From positions 1,974,501 through 2,038,500 of the forward strand of contig OZ026848.1 in the NCBI GenBank assembly GCA_964023205.1: a DNA stretch of 64,000 nt, given 5' to 3'. The stretch is from Lutraria lutraria (Eukaryota; Mollusca; Bivalvia; Venerida; Mactridae). Within the stretch, counting starts at the first letter, position 1; each line of letters starts with the position of its first letter. The notes under the pieces were generated by a model. The model did no database searches and was not told where the DNA came from. It saw only the letters and a program-made list of their open reading frames with translations. A program made the position numbers and the translations under genes. This document shows positions 24,317 through 35,642 of this stretch, one piece after another.

Positions 24317-24679
24317 ATACCCCCAGATATGAAATATATGGGGGCTATATTGGATTCACGCTTGACGGTCGGTCAGTCGGCCGGCCGGTCGGTCGGTCGG
24401 TCCATGCGTCTGTAGACACAATTTGTCCGGAGAATTTCTCATAACTACTTACAGGATTTCAATGAAACTTCACAGAAGTGATCAGTAGTAAGCCTAGTTG
24501 TGCTAGCTTAAAGCATTTTTCGTTCGAATTAATTTTCACTGAGTTATACCCCTTTGTTGTTTTTATTCAGTATATACAATAGGCAAATTTTGTCCGGACA
24601 ATTTCTCAGCAATTACTCGCAGGATCTCAATGAAACTTCACAGAAGTGATCAGTAGTAAGCCTAGTTGTGCTAGCTTAA
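24317..24679 (+). mobile_element. ATACCCCCAGAT repeat, 5' part (split by a TTAA element)
   Basis: It starts with ATACCCCCAGAT (24317-24328), the exact inverse of ATCTGGGGGTAT at 30812-30823. Next comes a (GGTC)n-like leader at 24367-24403. Then ~165-bp units with AATTTGTCCGGA, AATTTCTCA and GAAACTTCACAGAAGTGAT follow. The sequence breaks at TTAA (24676-24679) and resumes at 29831 with the same TTAA. Confidence 0.85.
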
Positions 24680-25326
24680 GGTGGAACCAAACGATTGAAA
24701 TTACGTCGTTTTCGACGTCAAAACGGTTATTTTTACAGTATTTATAGTGCCTCTCTGGAAATACTTATCGCTGAATCAGTTTTTGGAAATAATTAATGAA
24801 ATAAAATTTTAATAGCGGAGAATAAAATTACCTACACGTGGGTATAAATTTGATGTTCATCACTTAATTATAAGTGCAAATAAAACGATTTTAAATGTAA
24901 AGTTTAGTGTTTTTGTCTTCTCACTTTTAAACCTAAATTATTGTTATTAAAATTCTACCCGAGGGATTTTTTTTATTTTTGTTTAGAATAAAGTTTGATG
25001 TGTCATCTACTGTTCTCGTAAATTTTAAGAAAATCTATCAAGCCGTTTTTATCTTATTAAAGCTTTAAATGATAGCATTACCTTATAAAGCGCTCATTCG
25101 CTTTCAAGAACGTCGTTTCAAACACACGGTTGATTTTGGTATCTAATGCATACTTACATCTATTTTATTTACTGTACACAATGATCTAAAAAGATTTTCT
25201 GGAATTAATGATACATTGTCTGTCAGTAACCCTAACATTGCCATTCTTTTCAGATAACAATAAACACATTACATTATCATTTTAGCGTGCTTAATTCTGT
25301 GTACATATGCGTAAAATAAATAATAT

Positions 25327-27808
25327 CACTGGGGGCCAACGACGTATCACGAGAGGCGGTTCGCATCGAAAACATGTGTATGTTATGCAACGAAATTTTA
25401 TGTAAACAGTATCTGGTTTTCTGACCTCCACATGCCATTTTGAAATGTTTGACCTGCAGGGGGACGAAATGTTAGTTTTTTGGATTGTCTTTTTAGTTGT
25501 TTTTATTAAGTTTGTATTTGCCGTTGTAAAATGCGTTTTCTGTACAATGATTGTGTTGTCATTCATCAAATTATGCCAGGTTAGTCCGTTATTCTGTGTA
25601 AAAAACAGTTTTACTCAAAATTATTGTGACATGAAACCCATTTGTAAAATATTTAGCACTAATGATACAGGCATCATGTCTGTGAACATAACTTAGCATC
25701 TCCCCACCGCTTATCAGATTCAATATAATTTATACACGTTAATATAACAAGGCCTTTCGCACTAGACAAGTGTGTATGGTGTCAACTGAAGTCTCTTTTT
25801 GATGTATATGTTACTAACAGAGTGTGTGATGTTTCAGTCTGAAGTCAAATGTGTATATCAATTAATATTTTGCAGTTGACAGATATCTATTTAATTATGT
25901 GTGATGGTCTAAAGAGAACAGTTAAAATTGTTAGATGGTCTTATCATTTAATAATTGCATTATAATAGATTTAGGCACATACTTATATAATTTACGAGTT
26001 TGAACAATTTAGAAATCTGCCGTTATCTAAAAAGTTTGATTGCATTTCTTCGATTCGTTAACACCATTGCCCCATTCATTAGTATCTATAGCAATGTTGC
26101 ACCGTGCTCGTCAATCCAAGCGTGATTTGCACCGAATTCGCCAATATCCACCTTTTGAAAAAGGTGACCCAGTCTTGAAGACGTCTACGGTCAGTTATAA
26201 TGCCCCCATCACACCAGAGCACGTCCGCACCACGCTCGCAAAGTTCCTATCACGCCCTGAAAAGTTTGATGGCCGTGGCAGGGACGGGGTCAAACTCGAA
26301 AAGAAATGATGCACTCAGGCTCGCACTACGCCCTTACAACGTCTTTGCCAGGTTCTCACTGCGTCTATCACGTTGCCAGTAAGTTCATTACACGTGCAGC
26401 TTCCCGATGTCACCAGGTCTATTGCGTTAATACTACGCCCAAATTATTTGCTCACTACGTCCATGCAGACTGCACTGCGCTCTCCCTAGGTCCCAATAAC
26501 GTCCTCATTGCATTCACTAGTTCCGTATGTATACTGTACCATATGTGTCCATTTATATTAACTGGTCATGATGGCCAAAACAGAAGTCTTCTTTCTGCTT
26601 ATAGTCATGCACTAACGCAACATAATCTAAGTTGCTTCATGTTTCTTTTTCTTCTATTTCTTATTTAGAAAACGGCAATTTCAGCATCCAAATGGCTTGT
26701 CAGGTGGTACAATAACAAAATGCATTCATTTGCTAACGTCCTGTCAGGACGCGGTGGGTGAAGTGCAATCGTATAATTAGAGTAGATGTGATGGATTGAA
26801 GAAGCTTTTGTAATTGTACAACGGTCTCTTTTATTGTTTCATCGGTAACGATAGATCTACTTTTTCAAAGTCCTCTGCGTCTGAGCATAGTATAGTTGTG
26901 TCCAATTGTTCCGTCAGTTCAGCACCATCTGGTTGAGAAACTTCTGTACATCCCGGATTCCGCTTGTTTCAGGAACAATTAGCAATGGACAGACTTAGTC
27001 GGTGTGTTCACTTTAAGAAATTTCCATATTGGTCTGTCACTTGTTACATTATTTGTATGTATTAATTTTTCCAGTTTCCGTGATCGTTGTCATGTCGTCG
27101 ATGTTGTAGACAACGTAATGGTCCTTCATTTTAAGTTGCATAGTGATATTTAGTTGTACCTCTATCATCTGCTTCCCTCATGAACGTAACGCTCTATATG
27201 CTGGAGTTTGCACAGTGTCATTGCGCTTCTAAAATGCTGGAAAATGGTGACCGGCAGTACATACACACCGCGCGGTCTGTATCCTGAAATTGATTTTGAC
27301 TTCAGTGAGCAACGTACACATGAAGAGTGACCTTCGTTTAGCACCATACACACACTCTGTGAGAAACAAACACAGTCGTAGTATGCAAAAACCCCGTTCA
27401 TATGTGCTTATTACACCTACAGAACATTTCTAATGAAGACAAAAAGATTGAATAAGTAAACCTTACCCAGTAAGCATAAGAAATGATACTCACGAAAAAT
27501 ATTTTAATGAAAAATCTACCAAAACAAGACTGTCTACGAACATCCCTAACTTTTGAGCTTAATTCATACGTAATTGGTACTCAATTAACTGCATACAACT
27601 GTTTCATAGTATTAAACGTTTCTACTCACCATGTCTCGTGCTTGGAATATGATATTCCAGCAAAATACAATGTCACTAACTACGAGAAATGTCGTCCTTA
27701 GCTTTTCAACCACGTTATGTGTACATAACATGTGTCGTTTGTCGTTGCATAACATACACATGTTTTCGATGCGAACCGCCTGTCGTGATACGTCGTTGGC
27801 CCCCAGTG
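25327..27808. mobile_element. 2.48-kb element with 67-bp TIRs (CACTGGGGGCC) and 5-bp duplication, nested
   Basis: The TIRs are almost perfect over about 67 bp (25327-25393 and 27742-27808), starting CACTGGGGGCCAACGACGTA. AATAT flanks both sides (25322-25326, 27809-27813). A CAC start and 5-bp duplication recall the Transib/RAG-like group; EnSpm/CACTA elements also start CACT but make shorter duplications. The open frames inside (up to 120 codons at 26306-26668, 89 at 26040-26309) match nothing I recognise, and 26200-26520 is an unusual stretch of recurring ACG(T/C)C motifs. The element is probably nonautonomous. Confidence 0.8.
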
Positions 27809-28544
27809 AATATGACAAAATTGCAGAAATTGGCTGCTCTAGTGAACTAAAATGGAAGATAATTTTGATTATTAATTCCATTTTTTGGGGGGTATAAAAA
27901 CAAGGTTCCATGATTTACATAATAAGTAATTATTATATTATGATTCAGAAGTTTATTTAGATGTGTTGTTTTAATGATATGCATTCTATGTATGTTTATT
28001 TTTGGGGTAAATATTAATTATGACTCATAACAACAGATTTACGACCCCGTTGCGATTTATGATATAGATACTTAATAAAAGGGAAGATGGTTACTATAGC
28101 ATGTGACAAATACATACATGATTACAACAGACGAGTCCGTTGTTTCAGAATTGATGTCATTAGAACGCTCACGTGTAAGCCCGATTCTCACTGTCGCAGT
28201 GCTGGTCCCGGTGTAGCGTTTTCAAGCTCCGCCTTTTTCATAGCACATGTATTAAACTCAGACCCCTTTTGGTAAAACTAGAGGTTCACAGAACATCCCA
28301 AACACACACATAAGAGGAAATTAAGCACTTAACATTAATATTCATATTTTAACACATGACTGTATTATGCAATAATATTAAAAACATAGATGAATAATAA
28401 AAAGTATCGCTACAATCCAAAATAATCCTGAAAACTTCCTTTATTTTGCAAAAGCAAAATCCAAATCGTCTGTGATAGGGATCGAATTCACGTTATTGTT
28501 GCTAAATAACTGCATTTATGCATTTGTAATCTCCCTATTCGTGG

Positions 28545-28548
<4 letters not shown>

Positions 28549-28581
<33 letters not shown>
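28549..28581. repeat. (CT)n microsatellite
   Basis: About 16 uninterrupted CT dinucleotides, inside the TTAA element. Confidence 0.95.
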
Positions 28582-28585
<4 letters not shown>

Positions 28586-28595
28586 TGAATTTTCA

Positions 28596-28780
28596 AATTA
28601 TTACCCGGGGTAATCTGAAAACGTTTTCAAAGCAACCCCGGGGGTGATCTGAAAACGTTTTCAAAGCGCCCCCGGGTAACCTGAAAACGTTTTTAGATTA
28701 CCGGGTTGGGTATTTGAAAATGGAGGGGGTAATCTGAAAACGTTTTTAAGTTACCGAGAGGTAGCTTGAAACGGGGGGAG
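28596..28780. repeat. Minisatellite with CTGAAAACGTTTT core
   Basis: Five or so irregular units carry CTGAAAACGTTTTCAAAG or ...TTTTTAGATTACC, interspersed with CCCCGGG blocks. The core AAAACGTTTT is itself palindromic. Confidence 0.8.
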
Positions 28781-28879
28781 CTTAAAAATGTCACACCGGG
28801 GCCTCCCTGTGGCATATAACCGGTATATCGACTTTAAATGTCAATCGCGCATGTAGTCCAATAATCCGGAACACTAATA

Positions 28880-29085
28880 CTGTGGAATCATCAATTTTCG
28901 TAGGGTTCAATTTTCGTGGTTTTTATTAAAATGACTATTTCGTGGGGACATAAATTCGTGGATTTTAATTTTGAAAAGAATTACCTTATCTCTACATTTG
29001 TATTCGTGGGGATTTGATTTCGTGGATGGGCTGACCCACGAAATCCAAGAAATTAAATCCCCAACGAAAATTTATGATTCCACAG
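28880..29085. mobile_element. CTGTGGAATCAT MITE, TA-flanked, full length
   Basis: The left CTGTGGAATCATCAATTTTC and the right, reverse-complemented, CTGTGGAATCATAAATTTTC, with TA at 28878-28879 and 29086-29087, give a mariner-type signature. The interior repeats TTCGTGG. A half copy lies at 43990-44061. Confidence 0.85.
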
Positions 29086-29830
29086 TACCTTGTGTATATC
29101 ATGCTACAGCCAGGTACAAGAACGGATCTACCTCGGTTCTGTCCAGTAGCTTTAAGGATTAAGCAGGTTCTTAATATTTTCCCGGTAAGCCATGGTTGTA
29201 TTATACATTAAACATTTTAACAAATACGGGACTGATTGCCCGATAGCGCCAGAACAACAAGGTCCATCCAGGACTGCCATGGATGACTTCAGTGTCACCA
29301 GGGTTGTACTCCTGGTTTGACAGGGTTTCGCCAAGTCACTCCTCCGGGACCAACCGAGAGTCAACCCGGAACAGAGAGAATAGCGAGTGTCAAACGACGT
29401 TTTTGAAGGCGAATGAGCGTTTTGTAGGGTAACGCTATATAGTGAAGATTGGATAAAATAAAAACGGCTCGATAGATTTTCTTAAAATTTATGAGAACAG
29501 TAGATGACACATAAAACTTTATTATAGACAGAAATAAAAAAAATCCTTCGGGCAGATTTTTAATAAAAATAATTTAAGTTTGAAAGTGAGAAGAAAACAA
29601 CATTAAATTTTACATTTAAAATCGTTTTACTTGCACTTATAATTAAATCATGAACATCAAATTTATACCTACGCGCAGGTAATTTTATTCTCCGCTATTA
29701 AACTTTTATTTCATTAAATATTCAAATAAATTGACAGAGCGATAGGTGTTTTCAGAGACGTACTATAAATACCGCAAAAATGACCGTTTTGACGTCGAAA
29801 ACGACGTTATTTCAATCGTTCGGTTCCACC

Positions 29831-30823
29831 TTAAAGCATTTTTTGTTTGGATTAATTTTTACTGAGTTATACCCCTTTGTTGTTTTTATTCAGTATATAC
29901 AATAGACAAATTTTGTCCGGACAATTTCTCAGCAATTACTCACAGGATCTCAATGAAACTTCACAGAAGTGATCAGTAGTAAGCCTAGTTGTGCATGCTT
30001 AAAGCAATTTTCGTTCGGATTAATTATCACTGAGTTATACCCCTTTGTTGTTTTTATACAGTATATACAATAGGCAGATTTTGTCCGGACAATGTCTCAG
30101 CAACTACTCACAGGATCTCAATGAAACTTCACAGAAGTGATCAGTAGTAAGCCTAGCTGTGCATGCTTAAAGCATTTCCGTTTGGATTGATTTTCACTGA
30201 GTTATAGCCCTTTGTTTTTTTCTACAGTATAAATATGCAAATTTTGTCCTGACTATTTCTCATTGACTACTGCCAGGAATTCTATAAAACTTCTCAGAAG
30301 TGATAAGTAGTTAGCCTAGTTGTGCATGCATTAAGCTTGTCTTGGTTGGTTAAATTTTCACTGAGTTATGGCCCTTTGTTGTTTTTTATACAGTGTATAT
30401 ACAATATCTCAGTAACTACTCATAGGAATTCAATGAAACTTCACAGAAGTTATAAACAGTTAGCCAAGTTGTGCATGCAATAACCAGGTTTTGTTTGGAT
30501 TAATTTTCACTGAGTTATGGCCCTTTATTTTATACAATTAGGTAAATTTTGCCCGTACCATTTCTCAGCAACTACATGCAGGAATTCAGTGAAACTTCTT
30601 AGAAGTGATAAGTAGTTTGCTAAGTTGTGCATGTCCACAATAGGTTTTGTCCATGTAAATTTTAATGAGTTATGGCCCTTTGTTATTTTTTATATAATGA
30701 ATATTTAGAAACTGGTCAGGATATATCTAAGCAACAATTTGCAAGTATTAAAAAATGAAAATGCATTATATTTCCCTCTGTAAAATGTAACAATAACTGT
30801 GTCAAGGCCGCATCTGGGGGTAT
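29831..30823 (+). mobile_element. ATACCCCCAGAT repeat, 3' part
   Basis: It continues the host repeat after the TTAA insertion. Landmark AAATTTTGTCCGGAC-like sites lie near 29908, 30078, 30239, 30395 and 30543 (period about 150-170), drifting toward the 3' end. It ends ATCTGGGGGTAT. Confidence 0.85.
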
Positions 30824-31825
30824 TCATCACCTTTAGTGATAGTTCTAGTTGTTTTTGTATTAGAAATGTAATTAGAAATATTTCCCCTGTATATTTCATT
30901 ACCGTCTCAACACAATATTTTCCTAACATTATTATATAGGAGTAAATCCATGCACGCCCATAAAGTACCGAAGTGCAAGTATGGCAAGGAGTTATTAATT
31001 CGTTGAAATGTGTACAAACACGCTTGATAATTGAACTTTGTTTCTTTATTTAGTGCCCTGCTTTGTGAACCATTTAAAAGGAGTTTCAACTTAGTTTCAA
31101 TTTGGCCAATGACAGTAGTATTTAAATTGGTAATTAAATTAATTAAGTTAATCTTAATTGTCTATAAATTGGACATACTAATAATAGGAAATGGTATTCA
31201 TTTTCAATACAGTTCATATTACATTTAGTACAAGTCATTATATTTGGTTTCTATCAATTTTGAATATCGATCAGGGGAGACAATTTGGTTTAAACATTGG
31301 TAAGTTGGATGACAAACTAAACAAGAGTAACTCCCCTTTCCAAAATCATGATATTTCCTCATAAATGTTCAAAGAACATAATGATGGAGTATGCATTTAT
31401 TGAAACTATCCTTCCATAGTGCGTGACATTTATTTCTTCTATATGGTGATCTGTTTGTGTGAAATTAATCATTATGCAAACGTTATCATATGGTTTCTTT
31501 TCAATTTTAAATATGAGCAACTACTTTTTATTGTGATTTCAATTTGTGTAATTTTGTGTTATACCGTATCTTCTTTATATCCATTTTATTTATGATGTGT
31601 TCTGTACGTACTTGTAAATATGTTGTCCTAAATAACATAAAGAAAAATCTAAATAATAGAATTATACAGATTATTGAAATGTAAAACACACGATGATTAA
31701 GGGGTAAATTCAAAGACTTTATTTCATAATTAGGAAAATGTGTTTAAATATTATGCTCGATTTTACAATAGAATCTAATATGTCTATTGTTAAAACATCA
31801 TTTTAATTTTTTCCTGGTATGTATC
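30824..31825. other. Unannotated AT-rich sequence
   Basis: No gene or bounded repeat recognised. Several 60-78 codon frames on both strands are AT-driven. Confidence 0.5.
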
Positions 31826-32069
31826 TGCTGACCGAAATCCAACGTTTATATAACGTCCCAAACACGACGTCGCATCGACGTCGAATTCTGACGTTGATGC
31901 GACGTTGGATTACGGTCGTAGATGTTAAGACCAAAATCCGACGTCTATATAATGTCTAAACACGACGTCGAACTGATGTTGGAAGCCGACATCGATTCAA
32001 CGTTGGATTTCGGTCGGCGACGTCGCAACCAAAATCCAACGTCTATCCAACGCCGGGTGTTTACTGGGT
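31826..32069. mobile_element. ACGTC-rich repeat, right end
   Basis: Two ~115-bp subunits begin with GACC(G/A)AAATCC(A/G)ACGT and are packed with GACGTCG, ACGTTGGATT and ATTCAACGTTGG motifs. The end is GGTGTTTACTGGGTTAA, the inverse of the start of the copy at 13175. The 78-codon frame across it is a by-product. Confidence 0.7.
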
Positions 32070-32216
32070 TAATTTCAGCAGTGCTAAAAATAGAAAATCA
32101 ATATAGTTACAAAGTGCACCAGTTCAACCCATTTGTGCAAAAATATGTGTGGACATAAATTATTGTGTTTTAGTGCTCTGAAAGTGTCTAAGTGATAATA
32201 TTTGTTTTGGTTACTT

Positions 32217-32294
32217 GGCCATAAGTCGAGTTGGATTTTACGGACAATTTCAGGACCCATATTTGGTCGACTTATGGCCGAGTATATACGGTAA
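32217..32294. repeat. Partial palindromic MITE (GGCCATAAGTCGA)
   Basis: GGCCATAAGTCGA at 32217-32229 pairs perfectly with TCGACTTATGGCC at 32267-32279. GAGTATATACGGTA then follows on the right only, so the left outer end was lost. Confidence 0.6.
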
Positions 32295-32707
32295 ATGCAA
32301 ATTAGGATGAACCAATTAGGCCATCCTTACAATATATTTTGTTTGGAGTTACGCTACCTGTAAACTCACCCAAAACAGTCCTACCCAAATTTTTTTGGTC
32401 TCTAGGATAATTATGTTAAGAGTTACTTCCCTTGAAAATGATGGAAACATCTTTTAATTATAAGAATATTTTAATTTTGGCAGTTATGGAGGCGGGACAT
32501 GGATTTATTTTGGTGACAGGCTTTATAAATATGAAAACGCAAATAAAGAACTTGTCAGTCAAGAACATCTTAAAAACACCAAATTTTGCGCTCGCAGAAA
32601 TAAAGACGAATAGAGGAGTTGCTAGCTGAGATGCTTGCATGGTCTGTTGATTAATTGCACAAAGTGAATACAGCTACTCCCTATTTCTTCACATACATTG
32701 TTTAATC

Positions 32708-33655
32708 CACAGGTAACTGTATCATGAATAGATAATAAAAATTAAAAAAAAAATTAAAAAAAAATATTTATTAATATATTAACAAGGTATATTTCAACGA
32801 AAATCCTCTGGACGATCACTGAGGTGACTTTTGTTTTTCAATTTCATCAAGGATTCCGGTGAATTCATGCAAATGAATATACTTTTTACGGCCGTAATTG
32901 AACAAAAACATATTCCTGCATTGAAAGCTTTATTTATTTACATTATTTTACCTTCATAACATGTAATTCAACGTTTAAATTCCGATTTTATCTAAATATC
33001 AACGTAAAAACTTCATTCTGTCGATGACTCTAGAGAAATCCCAGTGTATTTTGTAACGTTCGTTTTCATTGGCCGGGAACCAAATACGTCATTTCACCTG
33101 GGAAAACCCCTTTGAAATCGGCCAATGAAAATCGTTGTCACAAACTGGATAGCACGCGCGTCATATGAACCAAAATGGAGTCTATCGGGGATAAAAATTA
33201 AAGCCGAAAGTTTGTTTATTGCTTAAACATTCACATGTAACGAATTTACAAATTGTCATGGGGGTAAATGTGTTCCAACATTTGTGTTTTCTAAGTGTAG
33301 CTGTTCATTATGTTTGTACACAACGGTTAAGACTAACTATCGTCTATTTTATGTAAATTTAGTGGATGTCAAAATCACCTCAGTGATCGTCCCGAAGCAT
33401 TGATTTACATTTTGTGGCATAACTCGTAAACTAGGCGACGGATTTCTCTGGGATTTTGCATGAATGTTGTTTTAACGATATGTTTTATGAATATAATCGA
33501 TCACTGGAAATATCTTTAGCCAAAATTTTTTTTTGATGCTTTAAAAATCTTGGGATTTTTGTTGTAATATACCTTGTTAATATATTACTAAATATTTTTT
33601 TTTATTTTTATTTTTTTTTATTTTTTATTATCTATTCATGATACAGTTACCTGTG
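32708..33655. mobile_element. hAT-like nonautonomous element, 8-bp duplication GTTTAATC
   Basis: The TIRs of about 105 bp begin CACAGGTAACTGTATCATGA on both ends and include long A/T runs. The 8-bp duplication GTTTAATC lies at 32700-32707 and 33656-33663, the size made by hAT transposases. A further inner inverted pair, GACGATCACTGAGGTGA (about 32812 and inverted at about 33371), extends the palindromic architecture. No transposase in the 948 bp. Confidence 0.88.
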
Positions 33656-33779
33656 GTTTAATCTGGTTTAGAGGCAAAATGTATTAAAAATATGTGTAGA
33701 ACATTATGTATTTGGCCTTCCTTATTCAACATACTCTAACAGTATTGGTGTAAATTAATTGGCTGTGTATTGACTAGCA

Positions 33780-33852
33780 GGATTATAGCTCAGTTGGTAG
33801 AGCATCTGACTTGCAAGCAGGAGGCCATGGGTTCGAGTCATGCATCTGGTAC
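33780..33852 (+). tRNA. tRNA-like locus, TGC (Ala) anticodon loop, probably a pseudogene
   Basis: The A box is TAGCTCAGTTGGTAGAGCA. The anticodon loop CTTGCAA would give TGC, and the B box is GGTTCGAGTCA. The D arm and four of five anticodon-stem pairs form. The T stem is broken (its 3' side lacks two expected C's) and the acceptor ends (GGATTAT versus ATGCATC) do not pair. It is therefore a tRNA pseudogene or the head of a SINE. Confidence 0.5.
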
Positions 33853-34310
33853 ATTATTTTCCTCCTATTACAATAGTATAAATGTTAAAATGACAATGTT
33901 GATACATGTACTGATTTGATTTATTGGTTACTTCGAATACCATCAGAATCTGTTTCATTTTGATTGTTTACAATGGGTAACAAATGTTAAGCAGAAAAAC
34001 ATGTGGTTATATTATGCAGATTACCATATTAAATTCTTGCTTTGTATGAAATTCACACTTAGGTTTGATTCTAACAGATTATCGACTTTGTTTACCCTTG
34101 CAATTAACCGGGATAATTCCATATGTGCAAGCTTTCACTATTTTAGCAATTTTACTTTTCTTTATTTATAGCCTATTATATAAAAACTATGTTTAAAACC
34201 AACTATTTAAAAATATAACAGTACATATTTAGGCTATTTTAAGTGAAAGTTTGTATGTGTGTCAACTATATTTTGAAGAACTATTTCTTTAAAAGGGGGT
34301 TACTATCTTG
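33853..34310. other. Unannotated AT-rich sequence
   Basis: No recognisable gene or element. Confidence 0.5.
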
Positions 34311-34312
34311 TA

Positions 34313-35260
34313 CGAGGGTGATCCAAAATAAGCAGGACTTTTGTCGCTGCGTGGAAATAGTTCAATAAAACCGACAGAAAATTACATCAATATAATGCTG
34401 AAACTTTCTGCTATGTTCTGTATCAATATCAACTGAAATGTACAATTAAATCAAATTATACAGATATTTCTTAAACAATACTATTGGCTGTCCGGCGCAC
34501 GGTAAAAACAACGACATTGACGTCAATGACGTCACGTATTTCTTGTCCGTACTTAAAATTAGTATTTCTCAAAATACTCCTCATTAAGCTGAATCCAACG
34601 ATTGTGACGATATACCCATTTATGGAAGACATCCTTATACCCCTCAGAATCATACTCGTTGATAATGTATGTGCATGGTTACTGTTCTCAAATCAGTTAA
34701 GGAATCAACTCGTTGACTCTTGAGTAATTTTTTGATTGCGGGGAAAATAGCAAAATCAAACGGTTCTAATCTGGTGAGTTTGCTGCATGCGTTAATTTGC
34801 AAAATGCTTGAATGGCCATTTCAATATGATTTTTTTCTGCAGGCAGTGTGGGAAAAGGCATTGTCCATGTGAAGAATAAAGTTTTCTGGGGGGTTCCAGG
34901 TGTCCTCTTCTGCAATGCGTGCAGTAGGTTTCTACACAGAATAGTTGAACAGTGGAAGTGAATCGCATTTAAAAACGATGCATCTGTGATATATATTCTA
35001 GTTTGAAGGTCTTTAATTAAAATTCTTCATTCCGGCATAACCTACATCAAACATATCATTTTGACAAACCCCTAACTATCTGCCATCGATCCTTGGCCAG
35101 CGCATCCACAACGACGTCATTGACTGTTGCGACTGTTTTTTTTCTTTCGGGACCCTACCCGCACATATTTCATTGATCTTCTTCTGACAATAAATATGTT
35201 GTATACACATTGTATGATGACTTGGTGGAATTCCATGTCCTTAAACCAAATTCTGACTAA
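34313..35260 (-). pseudogene. mariner-like transposase remnant
   Basis: At its 3' end the element finishes at a terminal repeat CGAGGGTGATCCAAAATAAG next to TA (34311-34312). On the minus strand the second catalytic block reads ILHMDNAFSHTACRKK near 34870, followed by a stop. The third catalytic region reads RLEPFDFAIFPAIKKLLKS, and after a frameshift the C-terminus reads YDSEGYKDVFHKWVYRHNRW and ends NEEYFEK. These follow the HxDNA...H / SPDLxPxDFxLFPxLK / YFEG layout of mariner transposases, which cut and paste DNA at TA. The 5' half is poorly preserved and the left TIR was not found. Confidence 0.8.
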
Positions 35261-35642
35261 AACATTAGTGTCATCACAGGTATATTCATGATTTCAATTT
35301 CTAGTACTCCGGGTGCACATTACCATGGTAATATATGGTGTCATTGCTGGAATATGGTCGAATACTTTTTGTCAAGTACCTGTGGGTTTGTTATAATATT
35401 TTAGTAGTAAACTGTAACGAAAAAGAATGGGTTATTGTCCTGTGTAACGCAATGAGTAGTGCACAAGTACTAGAAGTATTAGTACTGTGGACAAGTATTC
35501 ATGCCAACTTATCTGAAGGCCATTAACTAGCTAAATATGGTTGAAAATAGATGGACTTTTAAGAGCAAACCAATCGTAATTACCAGAATTAATAGATATA
35601 GTATAGTCCTTAGGGAAAAAAACGACAGAATTGTCTAACTTT
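35261..35642. other. Unannotated sequence
   Basis: A 63-codon + frame at 35335-35526 has no recognisable motif; nothing else seen. Confidence 0.45.

Larger units (their letters stand above)
24680..29830. mobile_element. 5.15-kb TTAA-target DNA transposon with ~445-bp TIRs
   Basis: The left end GGTGGAACCAAACGATTGAA and the inverted right end GGTGGAACCGAACGATTGAA stay alignable for about 445 bp (24680 to about 25125 and about 29388 to 29830). TTAA is duplicated at 24676-24679 and 29831-29834, and removing the element restores the host repeat exactly (GCTTAAAGCATTTTT). A TTAA duplication is typical of piggyBac, Kolobok and Sola3 superfamilies. No transposase is recognisable, so the superfamily is open. 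The interior holds a second element (25327-27808), a CT microsatellite, a minisatellite and a MITE, so the original body is mostly displaced. Likely nonautonomous. Confidence 0.88.

Noticed and set aside
25291..25696. Overlapping frames of 92 (-) and 83 (+) codons in the CACTG element
   Set aside because: One crosses the TIR and the other is a hydrophobic T-rich stretch; neither has the catalytic pattern of a transposase.
26749..26763. Perfect palindrome CGTCCTGTCAGGACG
   Set aside because: Too short to interpret alone in 64 kb and not repeated elsewhere in the window.
29152..29364. 70-codon minus-strand frame in a GC-richer stretch near 29220-29360
   Set aside because: It could be captured coding sequence but shows no recognisable domain or splice structure, so it is not called.
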